NCBI RefSeq assembly: GCF_032118995.1
Contig: NC_092649.1
Span: 20,893,832 to 20,957,831 of the forward strand
DNA: 64,000 nt
Source of the DNA: Asterias amurensis
Taxonomy: Eukaryota; Echinodermata; Asteroidea; Forcipulatida; Asteriidae
Reading direction: 5' to 3'
Shown one piece after another: positions 32,585 through 43,166 of this stretch. The position numbers were made by a program, and so were the translations under genes. The notes below the pieces were generated by a model. The model did no database searches. It was not told the DNA's origin and saw nothing but the letters and a program-made list of their open reading frames with translations. Positions within the stretch are counted from its first letter, which is position 1. Every line of letters starts with the position of its first letter.

Positions 32585-32976
32585 ACAGTGGACACTATTG
32601 GTAATTGTCAATGACCAGTCTTCTCACTTGGTGTATCTCAACATAATTTATGCACAAAATAACAAACCTGTGAAAATTTGAGCTCAATCGGTTGTAGAAG
32701 TTGCGAGATAATAATGAAAGAAGAAAACACCCTTGTCACACGAAGTTGTGTGCGTTTAGATGGTTGATTTCGAGACCTCAAGTTCTAAACTTGAGGTCTC
32801 GAAATCAAATTCGTGGAAAATTACTTCTTTCTCGAAAACTACTTCACTTCAGAGGGAGCTGTTTCTCACAATGTTTTATACTATCAACCTCTCCCCATTA
32901 CTGGTAATAAAGAAAGGTTTTGTGATGATAATTATTTTGACTAATTACCATAACCTGTAGTGTCCACTGCCTTTAA
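32585..32976. mobile_element. Family A element, third copy
   Basis: AGACAGTGGACACTATTGG to GTGTCCACTGCCTTTAA, same orientation and interior as the copy at 31980. Confidence 0.85.
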
Positions 32977-33154
32977 ATAACAAAACATTGCAAAACACTA
33001 GGCCTTTACACATTGAAACGATGATAGTTTGCGTGTCAACTGGTTTGGAATTAAGGTCAATACATTTTAAAATGCGAGATCGTTACGGTATTAAATTTTC
33101 ACTTCGTTTGTTCTTATTGTGAAGCAAAGGCCAAAGCTCCGTCTTTAGATGTAA

Positions 33155-33516
33155 TTAAAGACACTAGACACCCATGGTATCGTATGAGACCAGTCTTCTC
33201 ACTTGGTGTTCAACATCAATGCATTAAACAAATGTGAAATTTTGAACTCAATTGGTCGTCGAAGTGAGATAATAATGGAAGAAAAACACCCTTGTCACAA
33301 TAAGTTGTGTGCTTTTATAGATGATTTTGGAACCTCCAAATATAATTCTGAGGTCTCGAAATTCAAGGAATATTACTTCTTTCTCGAAAACTACTTAACT
33401 TTAGAGGGAGCCGTTTCTCACAATGTTTCATGCTATCAACGGCTTTCCATTGCTAGCACCGAGTAAGAAGTTATGCTAAACATTATTTTGAGTAACAACC
33501 AATAATGCCCACATTA
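33155..33516. mobile_element. Diverged family A element, fourth copy
   Basis: TTAAAGACACTAGACACCCA at the left and ACCAATAATGCCCACATTA at the right, with the same interior blocks (CCAGTCTTCTCACTTGGTGT, GAGGGAGCCGTTTCTCACAA). The right end is eroded. Confidence 0.7.
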
Positions 33517-34189
33517 TACTCTAATGTTTGAAGAGTTGTTTTCTATTTCCAGGTGACTTAAATGAAAAACATGGTGATTAAAAAAAGTGTTTGGAATCAT
33601 GTGTAAAAGCCTGCCGATAGAGGACGCCATCTACATTTCCACTAGTGACTTTGTCTTTACTGAAATCTACTCCGCGGCAGTAACAAAATAAAAGTAGCAT
33701 TAAGTTCCCAAGAACCACACACAGCAAAGCACGGGGGTGCACCGTAATAATATAATCGTACATTCAGTGGAAAAAGCTTATTATTCATAATAAAAAAAAT
33801 ATTTTTCAGGCCAAGAAATACTAAAGAAATAGTATTAGTGCCTATTAACTATGGTTGGCCTGAAAGATAGGAAATTAGCATGTTAGAATAATCTAGTTGA
33901 AAAGTATTCGTTATTTGTTTTAACCCCTACTAGGGGTTTTACAAAATCCGTTTGGCAAAATACAGGGTCGAGTCAAAGATGGACCCTGCCAAAGATGGCT
34001 GCCGAATCATGGCGGGAAAATTATCACTTAATGCCACTTTGAAAAATAGCATCAACTTAACAGAACAGTGAACAGTTGCCCCCAATATTTGTTTTTTAGG
34101 GCAAGGTCTAAATATTGGGGGAAAGTCAGCAAGTTTTGCGGCGACCGATCGAATGCATAGTTTAACTTCAAAAACGAGGGAAATGCCGG

Positions 34190-34330
34190 GAAAAACCTGC
34201 CAGCAAACTTTCCATATCCTGCCACCACTCTTTTAAACATTTTTTACAAAAAGGAACATCTCATTAATGCGATACTATTATTTCATAATGAATGAAAAAG
34301 TGGCAGGATACGGAAACTTTTCCGGATAAA
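34190..34330. repeat. Inverted-repeat element (TTTCC.TATCCTGCCACCACT)
   Basis: AAACTTTCCATATCCTGCCA pairs with TGGCAGGATACGGAAACTTT across a 90-base loop. A related hairpin lies at 48560-48690. Confidence 0.65.
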
Positions 34331-34979
34331 AAATGAAATGGACTCACCAGTAAGCCTATGAATAGTCGAGTGGGTCGCCATGTTTGCACGTGTCTTTATT
34401 ATTCCATGTGCGGTACGTCATACACCAACTACACGTTCACATTTACAAGTGTCACTTCGTCCGTCCTAGCCCTCCCGAGTCCTAGAAAAGAAATGAAAAC
34501 TTTATTGAAGTTGAACCAACAACGTAGTATTAAAGTTCTGTTCTAGAACGATACATTCAATAGGTCAGTTCAATTCATTGTGAAACTCTGGAGTCCAGAA
34601 AGAGTTGGCTCCGTGGTTGGACCATGGTTTTGGACCAAAGCTTGGAGCATATAGGAAAACATTTGAGGAAAACATTTTTTCCTCCATCACATGGTAGTTT
34701 CCTCCATCTCCACGGTTGGACCATGGAGGATGAATACAAATCACTTACCAATTTATGTCACACAAATCTAAGATAAGCCTACGCCTACTGGTATTTTGCA
34801 TTTGTTTTGATGATAGTTCCATGATTGCCCAGTGTCCTCTGCAAGGATGCTAGAGTTAGTTTCTAGAAACGACAGCTTATCGAGAGAGTAGAGAGTTGTG
34901 TTTTTCTGACCCAAAATCGGCCAAGAAGAAGCGCGCCCTCTCTTGGTCAATTGTGCCAAACACAATCATCTGTGTTTAG

Positions 34980-35250
34980 TCGATCTGCTGATCTATTTTG
35001 CAATAGCTACGTCGCACTAAAAAAAATAGGGAAGGTAAGTTGTCCATAAAACTTTCCATTATTTTATCTTTCAATTTATTGATGCAGGTATTCGAAACTT
35101 CCTCAATGCAGAGGCCATTGTCACAGACACGGAATGTACCAGTGGCCAGTGCAGTGCCAGACATCATGGCAGTCGTTTGACTGCCGACACTAGCAGTGTT
35201 TCCATATAAACGAAAACGACACTCACACCGTACACATGACACTACAAAAT
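34980..35250 (-). CDS. Possible exon of unknown protein
   Basis: After an acceptor-like TTTTGTAG at about 35250, minus reads SCVRCECRFRLYGNTASV, then SGTALATGTFRVCDNGLC and EEVSNTCINKLKD, open to 34976. The cysteine spacing (C..C.C and C...LC) and polar composition could belong to a secreted or membrane-protein ectodomain. No start, partner exon or family is recognised. It would be divergent to TMBIM4. Weak. Confidence 0.2.
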
Positions 35251-35753
35251 ACAAGACATAATTATATCCATGGATACTAATAAACACTAAGCGTATTATT
35301 ACTTTATCATGAACTATAAAATTAATATATAGTCTTTCGAATAGAAAGTCACATTGTGGTGTGTGTTATTTTGCCGAAGTTTACTCAGAAGAATAGTTTT
35401 ATTGATTTGTCATGTTGTTTTAGACTTTTGTGCTGGCTTGTTTTTGTTGTGGAACGACAAGTTCTTCAAGTTGTGTATTTCAATTTCGTGAATAAAATCT
35501 CTTTTGCTGTTCTGAGCTGTGATTGTTGATAACTTGATACATCCCCAACCTTACCAATGCTAACTTGCCTAGTAATTGAAATTAGTATTTACTATTGTTT
35601 TGTTAAATTTTACAGTCAGTTGCATAGCAAAATTAACCAGTGGTTTTTGTTTCTAATTTATTCATGTAGTAATTAAGTTCATCAATCAAGAAAAGACACC
35701 ACTGTGTGTGTATCATTGAAGACTAGACTTACACTTACAGAGTTGCCGGCAAG

Positions 35754-38700
35754 ATGGCGTCCAAAGCACCTGATGTGGAGAGCATCGTTGATGACTTTCG
35801 ATATGGCACCAACGTCGCTACAGCCCATGTATCCATCAGAATGGGTAAGAAAATCAGCTTCGAGTGTCATCATGTATCTTATGGAAAGGTTTGCGGTAAC
35901 AAACATCATGTTATGACTTCCGGTATCCCTAAATGAGTTGGGGTGGTTGTGAAAAGAACCATTGGTTTCAACACAACGCTTCGATCAGTATGCTCTGATC
36001 GTCCTCTGATCTTGACGCCAAGTTGAAGTAATGATTCTTTTCAGAACCACCCCAACTCACTTTAAGAAAGTCATTACATGGTGTTATCGCAAACCTTTCT
36101 ATAAAGTATTTCCACCATGCAAAGTTTCGAATCCTAGTTACAGGTAATAATAAATAATGGCTTCTTTATATATTATGGCGCTCTGGTCCATCATGCAGTG
36201 ACGCTCATGGCACTCCAACAATATTACCCCCTGGTCACTGGGACTTGAATCATTCCTTAAACCATCTCAGCTCCCTGGGGGGTATACAGCCTTGTGCAGC
36301 AAATGCACTACTCGGCTAAATCAATCACAAGAACCATCTCTGCCCTCACAGGTACCCCAAATTTACCCCTGGGTGGAGAGAAGCAATTATAGTGAAGTGT
36401 CTTGCTCCGGGAAACAAGTGTCATGACCGGGATTCAAACCCGGGATTCAAACTCAGTGCTCTTATCCGCTCAGCCACGACACCCCGTGAGGACAAGTCCA
36501 ACGATCTTGACTTGTGTTTTTGTGCAAATATTGAGTCAGTAACTATTATCTCAAGACTGCTTTGGTTGACTATTTTTCACTTTGATATTGCTCTTTCTCC
36601 ACCAGGTTTCTTGAGGAAAGTGTTTGGTATTCTGTGTACACAGCTGCTGGTAACAACTGTTGTATGTGCCATCTTTATGTACACTGATGGCGTCAAGGCT
36701 TATGTACAAAACAGGTATGTTGTCAATGTCATGTGTAGTGCATGGCTTTTGAACAACAAATGTTACTTTATAGTCTGCAGTATTCTGTATTGCTTTGGAT
36801 TGGTCTTTATTTAATTTCTACTACACCCCCATGTGGTGTGTCGTGGTCAAGCTCTGGAGTTGTCAGCGGCAGAGTGTGGGTTCGAATCATGACACTTGTG
36901 CCCTCAAACAAGGCACTTACTTTTCAAACCATACATACTTTGTAAAAAGTTGGGAAGTTAGTTAGTGCATTCTGCTCCACTAACCATGTTCTTAAAGCGG
37001 ATGATACCTATGTCTACATCCTTACGGACTGTATGAAGGGGGGTAACCCTGTTTCAGCTCCAGGGAGTTGGTGGCAACGTGCCCCACGTGGCAGTTGATT
37101 TGGGTCGGTAGCCCAAATTAGTTAAGTGTAGTCCTCACCAGCCTGGTCCTCACCTTGAAGTGGCCATCTGGCCTTTTTACAAGTACACATATTAACAGGA
37201 TCCTTTTTTGTTAACAGTGAGTATTATTATTCTAATAATGGTAATAACCCGTTTTTATATAACGCTTTTCACACCTGGAGGGCGTCCCAAAGCGCTTCAC
37301 ATTATTACCCCTGGTCACTGGGCCTTAATTCACTCCTTAAACCATCTCAACTCCCCGGTGGGGAGTATGCAGCCTGTGCAACATTAATATGTCCTACTCG
37401 CTAAATCAATCACAAGAACCATCTCTGCCCTCACAGGTACCCATTTACCCCTGGGTGGAGAGAAGCAATTATAAATAAGTGTCATGCTCAGAGACACAAG
37501 TGTCACGACCGGGGTTCGAACCCATACTCTGCTGAACAGAAGCACCAGAGCTTGAGTTTGGAGCTCTTATCCGCTCAGCCACGACACCCTGCGTGGAATA
37601 CTACATTGTACATGGAATACTGAACTGTTTGTCCATGCACTGATTGCATGAGCAACACATTTCTTCAGTGTACTTATACTCACAATTTACACTGAAATGT
37701 GTGGGTTGGAGCTTTCATGTATGGGTGAGGTACATTGCGTATTGCAATAATGTTTGTTTTTATTCTTTATTCTATTTCAGCCAGGGGATGCTTCTGTTTG
37801 CATATATCTCTTCCTTCGCTCTTCTGTTCGCTCTATTCGTCAAACGTAGAGATTCACCAATTAACATGATTCTTCTGGCTCTGTTTGTAAGTAAAATATA
37901 AACTTTGGTTTCAGACAGGCAAATTCAAAATAATAATTGCATTGAGCCTGGTTCATACTTCATGCGAATGCAAAGCGAATTTGACGTGATTTCTGAAGAT
38001 GTCAAAACTCTCCTTTCGCAGCGAATGTTTCGCAAAAGTGACGCAGTTCAACTGCTGCGAATTATTTGTTGCGAATTTGTGATGTCAATATTCATATCAC
38101 ATAGGCATTAGCGGGAAGTATGAACCAGGCTTTAGGTTTTGCTCATGACAAGATCATTTTGGCAAAGCGTGACATTACAATACAAATCACAATAGACCCT
38201 TCCCATAATATATGTAAATTGCACATAGCGCGTGCGCACTAACGTTTTGGTTTGCAAAATGAGGGGAAATCGCGCTGTTTTGTACACGGCTAATGGGTGC
38301 GTGACGCAGACGCGATTGCGCGTCTGCTTAGTGCACAACTCTATGGCGTTTGCCAACCAACAGGGTCTGTACGCATGCGTGAATGTAATTAGCATATTTC
38401 ATGGGAAGGGTCCATTGTACAGTACTTGTGCAAGCTTGAGTTGAATCTTGGCACTTTAGTGAAGTACACAATAATAATTATAATAATAATAATAATAATA
38501 ATAATCATCGGTTTTTATATAGCGCTTTATACACCATGTCTCAAAGTGCATCCAACATTTATTTCATGCCTTAAACCATCTCAGCTCCATGGGGAGTATA
38601 CAGCCTGTGCTGCCAAATATGTAGCACACCATGCTAAACCATTCATAAGGACCATCTCTGTTCTCACAGGTACCCATTTAGCCATGGGTGGAATTAAAAT

Positions 38701-39754
38701 TAAGTGTCTTGCTCAGGGACACAAGTGTCAAGACCTGGATTCGAAACCCACACTCTGTTGAACAGAAACAGCAGAGCTCGAGTTCAGTGCTGTTCTCCGC
38801 TCGGCCACTACATCCCACACTGACAGCTTATGGTCACAGACCCCAGCCATAGCAATTGCTTAACATAAAATTGTACTGTGGAATTCCAGAAAGTTTTGTT
38901 ATTTCCCATTAACCTTTTCCCATGCATTTTTACCTCTAATTTTGTTTGATTTTCCTTTTGTTCCTAGACTCTGGTTGAAGCCTACAGTGTTGGTACCATT
39001 GTGACGTTTTACAACAAGGCAGTTGTATTGCAGGCCTTTAGTCTTACTCTAGTGGTCACATTCAGCTTGACTGTGTACACTATGCAGAGCAAGAAAGACT
39101 TCAGCTCATGGGGTGCAGGGTATGTTATAGACAAACTTATTTCTCAAGACAATTTTCAAGCAATGATAAATTTTCTCAGAAAATAAACCTTGGACCGCAG
39201 TCTCGAGGCCTGTGATTTTAGGCCAATAAACTTAGTACCATACGAGTCAGGCGGTCTTGTATTTTTGAACAATTAGTGAGAGAAACAGTAATACTATAGT
39301 TCAGTGTCTTGCTTAAGGACACAAGTGTCATGACCAGGACTCGAACCAACACTCTGCTGAACAGAAACACCAGAGCTCGAGTTCGGTGCTCTTATCCGCT
39401 CGGCCACAACGCCCTTTTTATTACATACATGCCAGCCCTTCAGGAAAAGATAATAAAGCCAGCAAAACTGTTTAGCCTATATATTTTTTTTGACACAGAT
39501 TGTACTCTGCTCTCCTGATCCTCATCCTGAGTGGTCTCCTGCACATCTTCCTGCCTCAGAGCGACGCAGTTGAGTTCCTCATCTCTATCTTTGGTGCAAT
39601 TCTCTTCTGTTGCTTCATCATCTTTGATATTCACATGATGATGCATAAGATCTCCCCAGAAGAATACATCCTCGCCTCCATCAATCTTTATCTGGACATC
39701 CTCAATCTATTTCTGCACATACTTAGAATTCTTGGACAGGCGCAGAAGAAGTAG
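35754..39754 (+). CDS. TMBIM4: TMBIM4 / Golgi anti-apoptotic protein (lifeguard 4), complete, five exons
   Basis: Exons 35754-35844, 36606-36714, 37781-37886, 38968-39119 and 39499-39754 join in frame across GT..AG introns to 237 residues; the human protein has 238. The start AAGATGGCG is a good context. Residues 1-30 are a short cytoplasmic tail ([20 protein letters not shown]), as in other family members. Six to seven hydrophobic segments follow: [34 protein letters not shown], the [12 protein letters not shown] segment, [34 protein letters not shown] and [20 protein letters not shown]. The [11 protein letters not shown] loop and the C-terminal [20 protein letters not shown] with LNLFLHILR are hallmarks of the Bax-inhibitor-1 family. 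The second aspartate of the pH-sensing pair is in the NLYLDILN segment. TMBIM4 sits in Golgi and ER membranes, lowers stored calcium and protects from apoptosis. No defects are seen. Introns hold antisense SINEs and small elements. Confidence 0.95.
35882..36110. repeat. Inverted-repeat element in TMBIM4 intron 1
   Basis: AAAGGTTTGCGGTAAC at the left and its near complement GTTATCGCAAACCTTT at the right; CCGGTATCCCTAAATGAGTTGGG pairs inward with CCCAACTCACTTTAAG. Centre has CGATCAGTATGCTCTGATCG. It begins 38 bases after the exon 1 donor. Confidence 0.75.
36165..36490 (-). repeat. tRNA-derived SINE (family S2) in TMBIM4 intron 1
   Basis: On minus it starts GGGTGTCGTGGCTGAGCGGA, a Leu/Ser-tRNA-like A box, with a B box GGTTTGAATCC, then CACTTGT and TCCCGGAGCAAGACACTT, CCACCCAGGGGTAAAT, GGTACCTGTGAGGGCAGAGA and ATTTAGCCGAG. 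Copies at 37225-37592, 38466-38820 and 39300-39415 have the same orientation. Confidence 0.8.
36830..37185 (+). repeat. SINE-like repeat (family S3) in TMBIM4 intron 2
   Basis: GTGTCGTGGTCAAGCTCTGG and GGGTTCGAATCATGACACTT give tRNA-like boxes, followed by AAGTTGGGAAGTTAGTTAG, TCTGCTCCACTAACC and CAGCTCCAGGGAGTTGG. A related diverged copy is at 46557-46850. Confidence 0.6.
37225..37592 (-). repeat. S2 SINE in TMBIM4 intron 2
   Basis: Full-length copy. Minus: GGGTGTCGTGGCTGAGCGGA, B box GGTTCGAACCCC, and at the far end AGCGTTATATAAAAACGGGTT and ATTATTAGAATAATAATACTC. It is the best preserved of the four. Confidence 0.85.
37945..38131. mobile_element. Short inverted-repeat element in TMBIM4 intron 3
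   Basis: AGCCTGGTTCATACTTC and GAAGTATGAACCAGGCT are perfect 17-base inverted ends. The interior has several GCGAATTTG/CAAATTCGC-type pieces. No coding capacity. Confidence 0.85.
38192..38417. mobile_element. Second short inverted-repeat element in TMBIM4 intron 3
   Basis: ATAGACCCTTCCCAT pairs with ATGGGAAGGGTCCAT, followed inward by ATATGTAAATT / AATTAGCATAT and GCGTGCGCACTAACG / TGTACGCATGCGTG. Confidence 0.75.
38466..38820 (-). repeat. S2 SINE in TMBIM4 intron 3, with TAA-type microsatellite tail
   Basis: Same family as 37225. At the left end (38470-38507) it carries about 12 AAT units, the usual SINE tail on minus. Confidence 0.8.
39300..39415 (-). repeat. Truncated S2 SINE in TMBIM4 intron 4
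   Basis: Only the tRNA-like head is present: GGGCGTTGTGGCCGAGCGGA, GGTTCGAGTCC on minus, ending near the AAGACACTGAACTA phrase. Confidence 0.75.
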
Positions 39755-39962
39755 AACGGCCTTCCAGCTTCTTGGTGTATTCTCAAAGTTTGCAACTCTA
39801 TTATTTTAAAGGCAAACCCAAATCTTAAAGGCAACGTATACTTTTAGGGTAGGGTATACCTTTGGTTCCTTGGAACCATTTGTTTGTATTTAACGTTTGA
39901 AATGGGGGTAGCGTTTTATAGATGTTTTACGCAGAAAAGTTTCTCAGACTGTAATGTTTTTG

Positions 39963-39965
<3 letters not shown>

Positions 39966-39997
<32 letters not shown>
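39966..39997. repeat. CT dinucleotide microsatellite
   Basis: About 16 CT units just downstream of TMBIM4. Confidence 0.9.
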
Positions 39998-39999
<2 letters not shown>

Positions 40000-40151
40000 T
40001 CATTCTTTTGAAGGGATTTGTTTCTCCAAACGTTACATACTAATCAACAGATGCTGTGCTTCTTACAGAGCAAGTCTTTCTGGTAATTAATTTCTGAAGT
40101 AAAGGCCAACGGTATACCGTACCATGCCTACCTTTAAGACACTGCCTATAT

Positions 40152-40995
40152 TTAAAGGCAGTGCACACTATTGGTAATTACTCAAAATAATTATTAGCAC
40201 AGCATTTTGAGATTTTTTATGTAAGACGCTATGCTAAAAATAAATTATTACTATTATTATTATTATTATTTTAAGCACAAAACCTTTATTTGGTGACGAG
40301 TAATGGGGGAAGCTTGACGGTATAAAACATTGTGAGAAACGGCTCCCTCTGAAGAGCCATATATAGTTTTCGAAAAAGAAGTAATTTTCCACGAATTTGA
40401 TTTCAAGACCACAGATTTATAATTTGAGGTCTTGAAATCAACCATCTAAGCGCACACAACTTGGTGTGACAAGGGTGTTTTTTCTTTCATTATTATCTCA
40501 CAACTAAGACGACCAATTGAGCTAAAATTTTCACAGGTTGGTTATTTTATGTAAGCTTGGGCGATATCACGATATTATCGAATATCGCGATATTAATTTT
40601 GACACGATTTCGATATCGAATAGATTTGGTTTTAATTGAAATATCAATTTGTCGCGATAATGGCAATATTTTGATATATCGATTAAATATCGCGATGTAT
40701 TTGCTAGCTGAGACATCTTGCACCCCATAGGTTTGGAGTAAAACCAGAGGAATAGGTCATTAGAACACCTCTCTTATGCTAGGACTGTCTCTTCTACAAC
40801 TTTCACTGTGAGTTTTTTAGACTGATGTCAAATTTCATTAATCGCGATTATATCGAATATCGTGATATATTGTCGGCGATATACCATGAATAAAATAAAT
40901 CAATATCACCCAAGCTTAGTTTTATGCATATGTAGAGATACACCAACTGTGAAGGCTAGTCTTTGGCAATTACCAATAGTGTCCACTGCCTTTAA
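40152..40995 (-). mobile_element. Family A element split by a nested insertion
   Basis: TTAAAGGCAGTGCACACTAT at the left and TAGTGTCCACTGCCTTTAA at the right, with TTAA at both ends. The interior is in reverse order to 31980. It is interrupted at 40551 by a 368-bp element, and an ATT microsatellite lies at 40240-40272. Confidence 0.85.
40552..40919. mobile_element. Nested element with GATATCGCGATATT-type arms and 7-8 bp target copy
   Basis: Ends TAAGCTTGGGCGATATCACG and ATATCACCCAAGCTTA are inverted. TTTTATG is present on both sides (40545-40551 and 40920-40926), and one base further the flanks differ (A or G), which fits an 8-bp hAT-like duplication with one change. Arms are rich in ATATCGCGATAT-like palindromes. 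Confidence 0.8.
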
Positions 40996-40999
40996 AGTA

Positions 41000-42140
41000 A
41001 ATGATGGTTGGTAATATTATAGCCACAATCACATACTTGTACATATTGTGATCAGTTGTGTCAGTGTTCTCAAACCATGCCAACTTTGAAAGTTGAAGGT
41101 TGGCAGGAGGGGCTGGGGGATGGGGTACTGTGTGAGTGCATAGGGTTGGGTCGGCCTAGGAGCCCAGACAGTTATTGTACATGATCTGTAATCATGGTGA
41201 TGCACTTCAAGTGATCCATGGCTACTTCAAGGCATATTACTCCAGTGGGATTCGAACCCTTGAATTTACCCAACTGCGCGGCAGCAAGAGGCAGTTCAAA
41301 TTCTTTATTTTAGCAGTGCACTGCTACCACTGCAGAGGGTACCTTGACGATCTACATTTTATACTTTTGGCAGCAACTTCTTAAATGTGTCTGTTGGAGA
41401 ACATTGTTGCATTGATTAAGTATACTCAGTTGAGCCTACAAAGGGTTACACAGTTTTCAACTGCACCCTTCCAGGTTCATATCTTGTTACATTGTATATT
41501 AATATTTTATGGTTGTCGGGTGAATATAAACATGTTTAATTTAAACTTATTCATAGCGCATTAAATAAGCGGAGTATTTTTGTTCTGGTTGATATAATGC
41601 TTGTATATATGAAGCTCAACCTAAGGTTGTAGAGCCCCAATTACTAAACCATGTTCAACCATGTTCAACCCAGCCTTAAACTTGTATGGTCACAACTGTA
41701 AATTGATTAAATAATTGTACTAGTCTGAGTTATAGTTAGAAAAAGGGTTCAAAATGGTGGCCATTTTTAAACAAAAATGGCCGCAAATTTTTATTAATTT
41801 TTTTTTCCATACCGCTTCAGGCTTTGTTCTCTCGTCTGAGCACACGCAATTGTGAAAATAACCGCAGGGCCAAGCTAGCCTGAGCCAAATCTGTAGCCGA
41901 ACCCATGGTTTTCGAAAAGGGCTTTAGGATGAAAGTTAAGTCGCGGTGTCTAGCTATCTGGTATGTTCTAATTATTTACGTGTAAAATCTTGACAGCTGA
42001 TAAAAACAGGAAAAATACATGTGGTTCATAATATTTTTTTTTTTTTGCTTTTATTTATTATTTACACATAAATTTATTTATATATCGTTTACTTGACCTG
42101 ATTAGTTATTATTAATAATTTAATGTTATAGTTCAATAAA
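41000..42140. other. Intergenic stretch between TMBIM4 and the SDR gene
   Basis: No gene seen. 41750-41790 has a small AATGGTGGCCATTTTT palindrome; 42040-42130 is AT-rich. Confidence 0.4.
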
Positions 42141-42156
42141 TTTATCTCAGTAAGTC

Positions 42157-42268
42157 TGTGTCTGAAGCAACAACTTTGGCTACAGCTAGATCGGCGCGTC
42201 TTCAAGTGTTGAAGAATAGGCAGACGGGCGCGAACTAGCCATAGCTAAAGCCAAAGTTGCCGTTTCAG
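42157..42268. repeat. Inverted-repeat element
   Basis: GTCTGAAGCAACAACTTTGGCT pairs in complement with AGCCAAAGTTGCCGTTTCAGAC, and CTAGATCGGCGCG with CGCGAACTAGC. Confidence 0.75.
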
Positions 42269-42405
42269 ACAAGGCAAATGACTATTCATATCCAGGTACT
42301 GGATTGTAAGATTAATTGGTGTCTAATTTTTTTTATGATAATTATGGCAGAATAAAAAATATGAGTGGAATAAAAAGCATTTGGTATTAATTTTGTTGTT
42401 TTGCA

Positions 42406-42565
42406 GCTCGAATCTACTTCAAACCATGGAGGAAGGAAGAGAAGGAGCTCGAACGACCCGCAAAACCGCAGAGTAACAAAAGAATACCCTGACAATGCCC
42501 CTGTCTGGCCAGTGGAAAAAGATAGGAGACCTCCAGCTGGTCGGCCGATTAACGAGCGGGATTAA
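42406..42565 (+). CDS. Possible terminal exon of unknown gene
   Basis: A strong acceptor (TTTTGTTGTTTTGCAG at 42390-42405) is followed by an open frame reading SSNDPQNRRVTKEYPDN and APVWPVEKDRRPPAGRPINE, with a stop at about 42563. It is hydrophilic and protein-like in codon pattern. In another frame the first half reads RIYFKPWRKEEKELERP, so the frame is not certain. I find no upstream exon or start. Confidence 0.25.
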
Positions 42566-43019
42566 ATCTCTTTGTACAGAATGTGTGGTACCGCCAGTCT
42601 ACGCTCTTGCCTGCGTGTAAAGTTGAATCATTGGAGAAAAGAGTTGTGAATATACACGTTTTCATTTACCGTTTGTGGTGTTTCACGGAAACATCATGGC
42701 ATATTTTTACATTTTTTGTGACTTTCCGGTTACTAGCGGTGGTTCAAAATTTGGGTATTAGCACACATGGGTGGTTGGTATTCAATTGTGTTTTTCTATT
42801 TGGTGAGCACAAGTGTACACAATTGTCGCTCATTGTCTGTGTAAGGTATGTGGGTGACTACGAGGTGTCATTAAACGACCGCGGTACCACGGGTTCGACT
42901 TTTGAAGTCCCTTCGTTCGAGCTCCTCTTCTTTCCTCCATGTTCAAACGGAGAACATCGGACGGACAAAATATAAAAGGATGCTCTAGCACTAAAACGGG
43001 CTTCCAAATTGCACCTTTA

Positions 43020-43095
43020 ACAGTTACCTTTTTTTTGTTGCTTACACACAGATGTGTAAGCACAGTATACTCAGTATTCAGTTGCAACAAGTTAG
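43020..43095 (-). repeat. Fragment of S1 SINE tail
   Basis: CACACAGATGTGTAAGCACAGTATACTCAGTA matches the S1 tail in reverse. Confidence 0.55.
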
Positions 43096-43166
43096 GTGGT
43101 TAACCAAAGGAGGCTTGCCAGATCCCAGTCACTGCTTGTACAACAAGACAGATTTTTAAGAAGTGC

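Noticed and set aside
37500..37592. Possible minus-strand tRNA-Leu or tRNA-Ser gene
   Set aside because: Belongs to the S2 SINE family with a shared long body; the acceptor stem is not complete.
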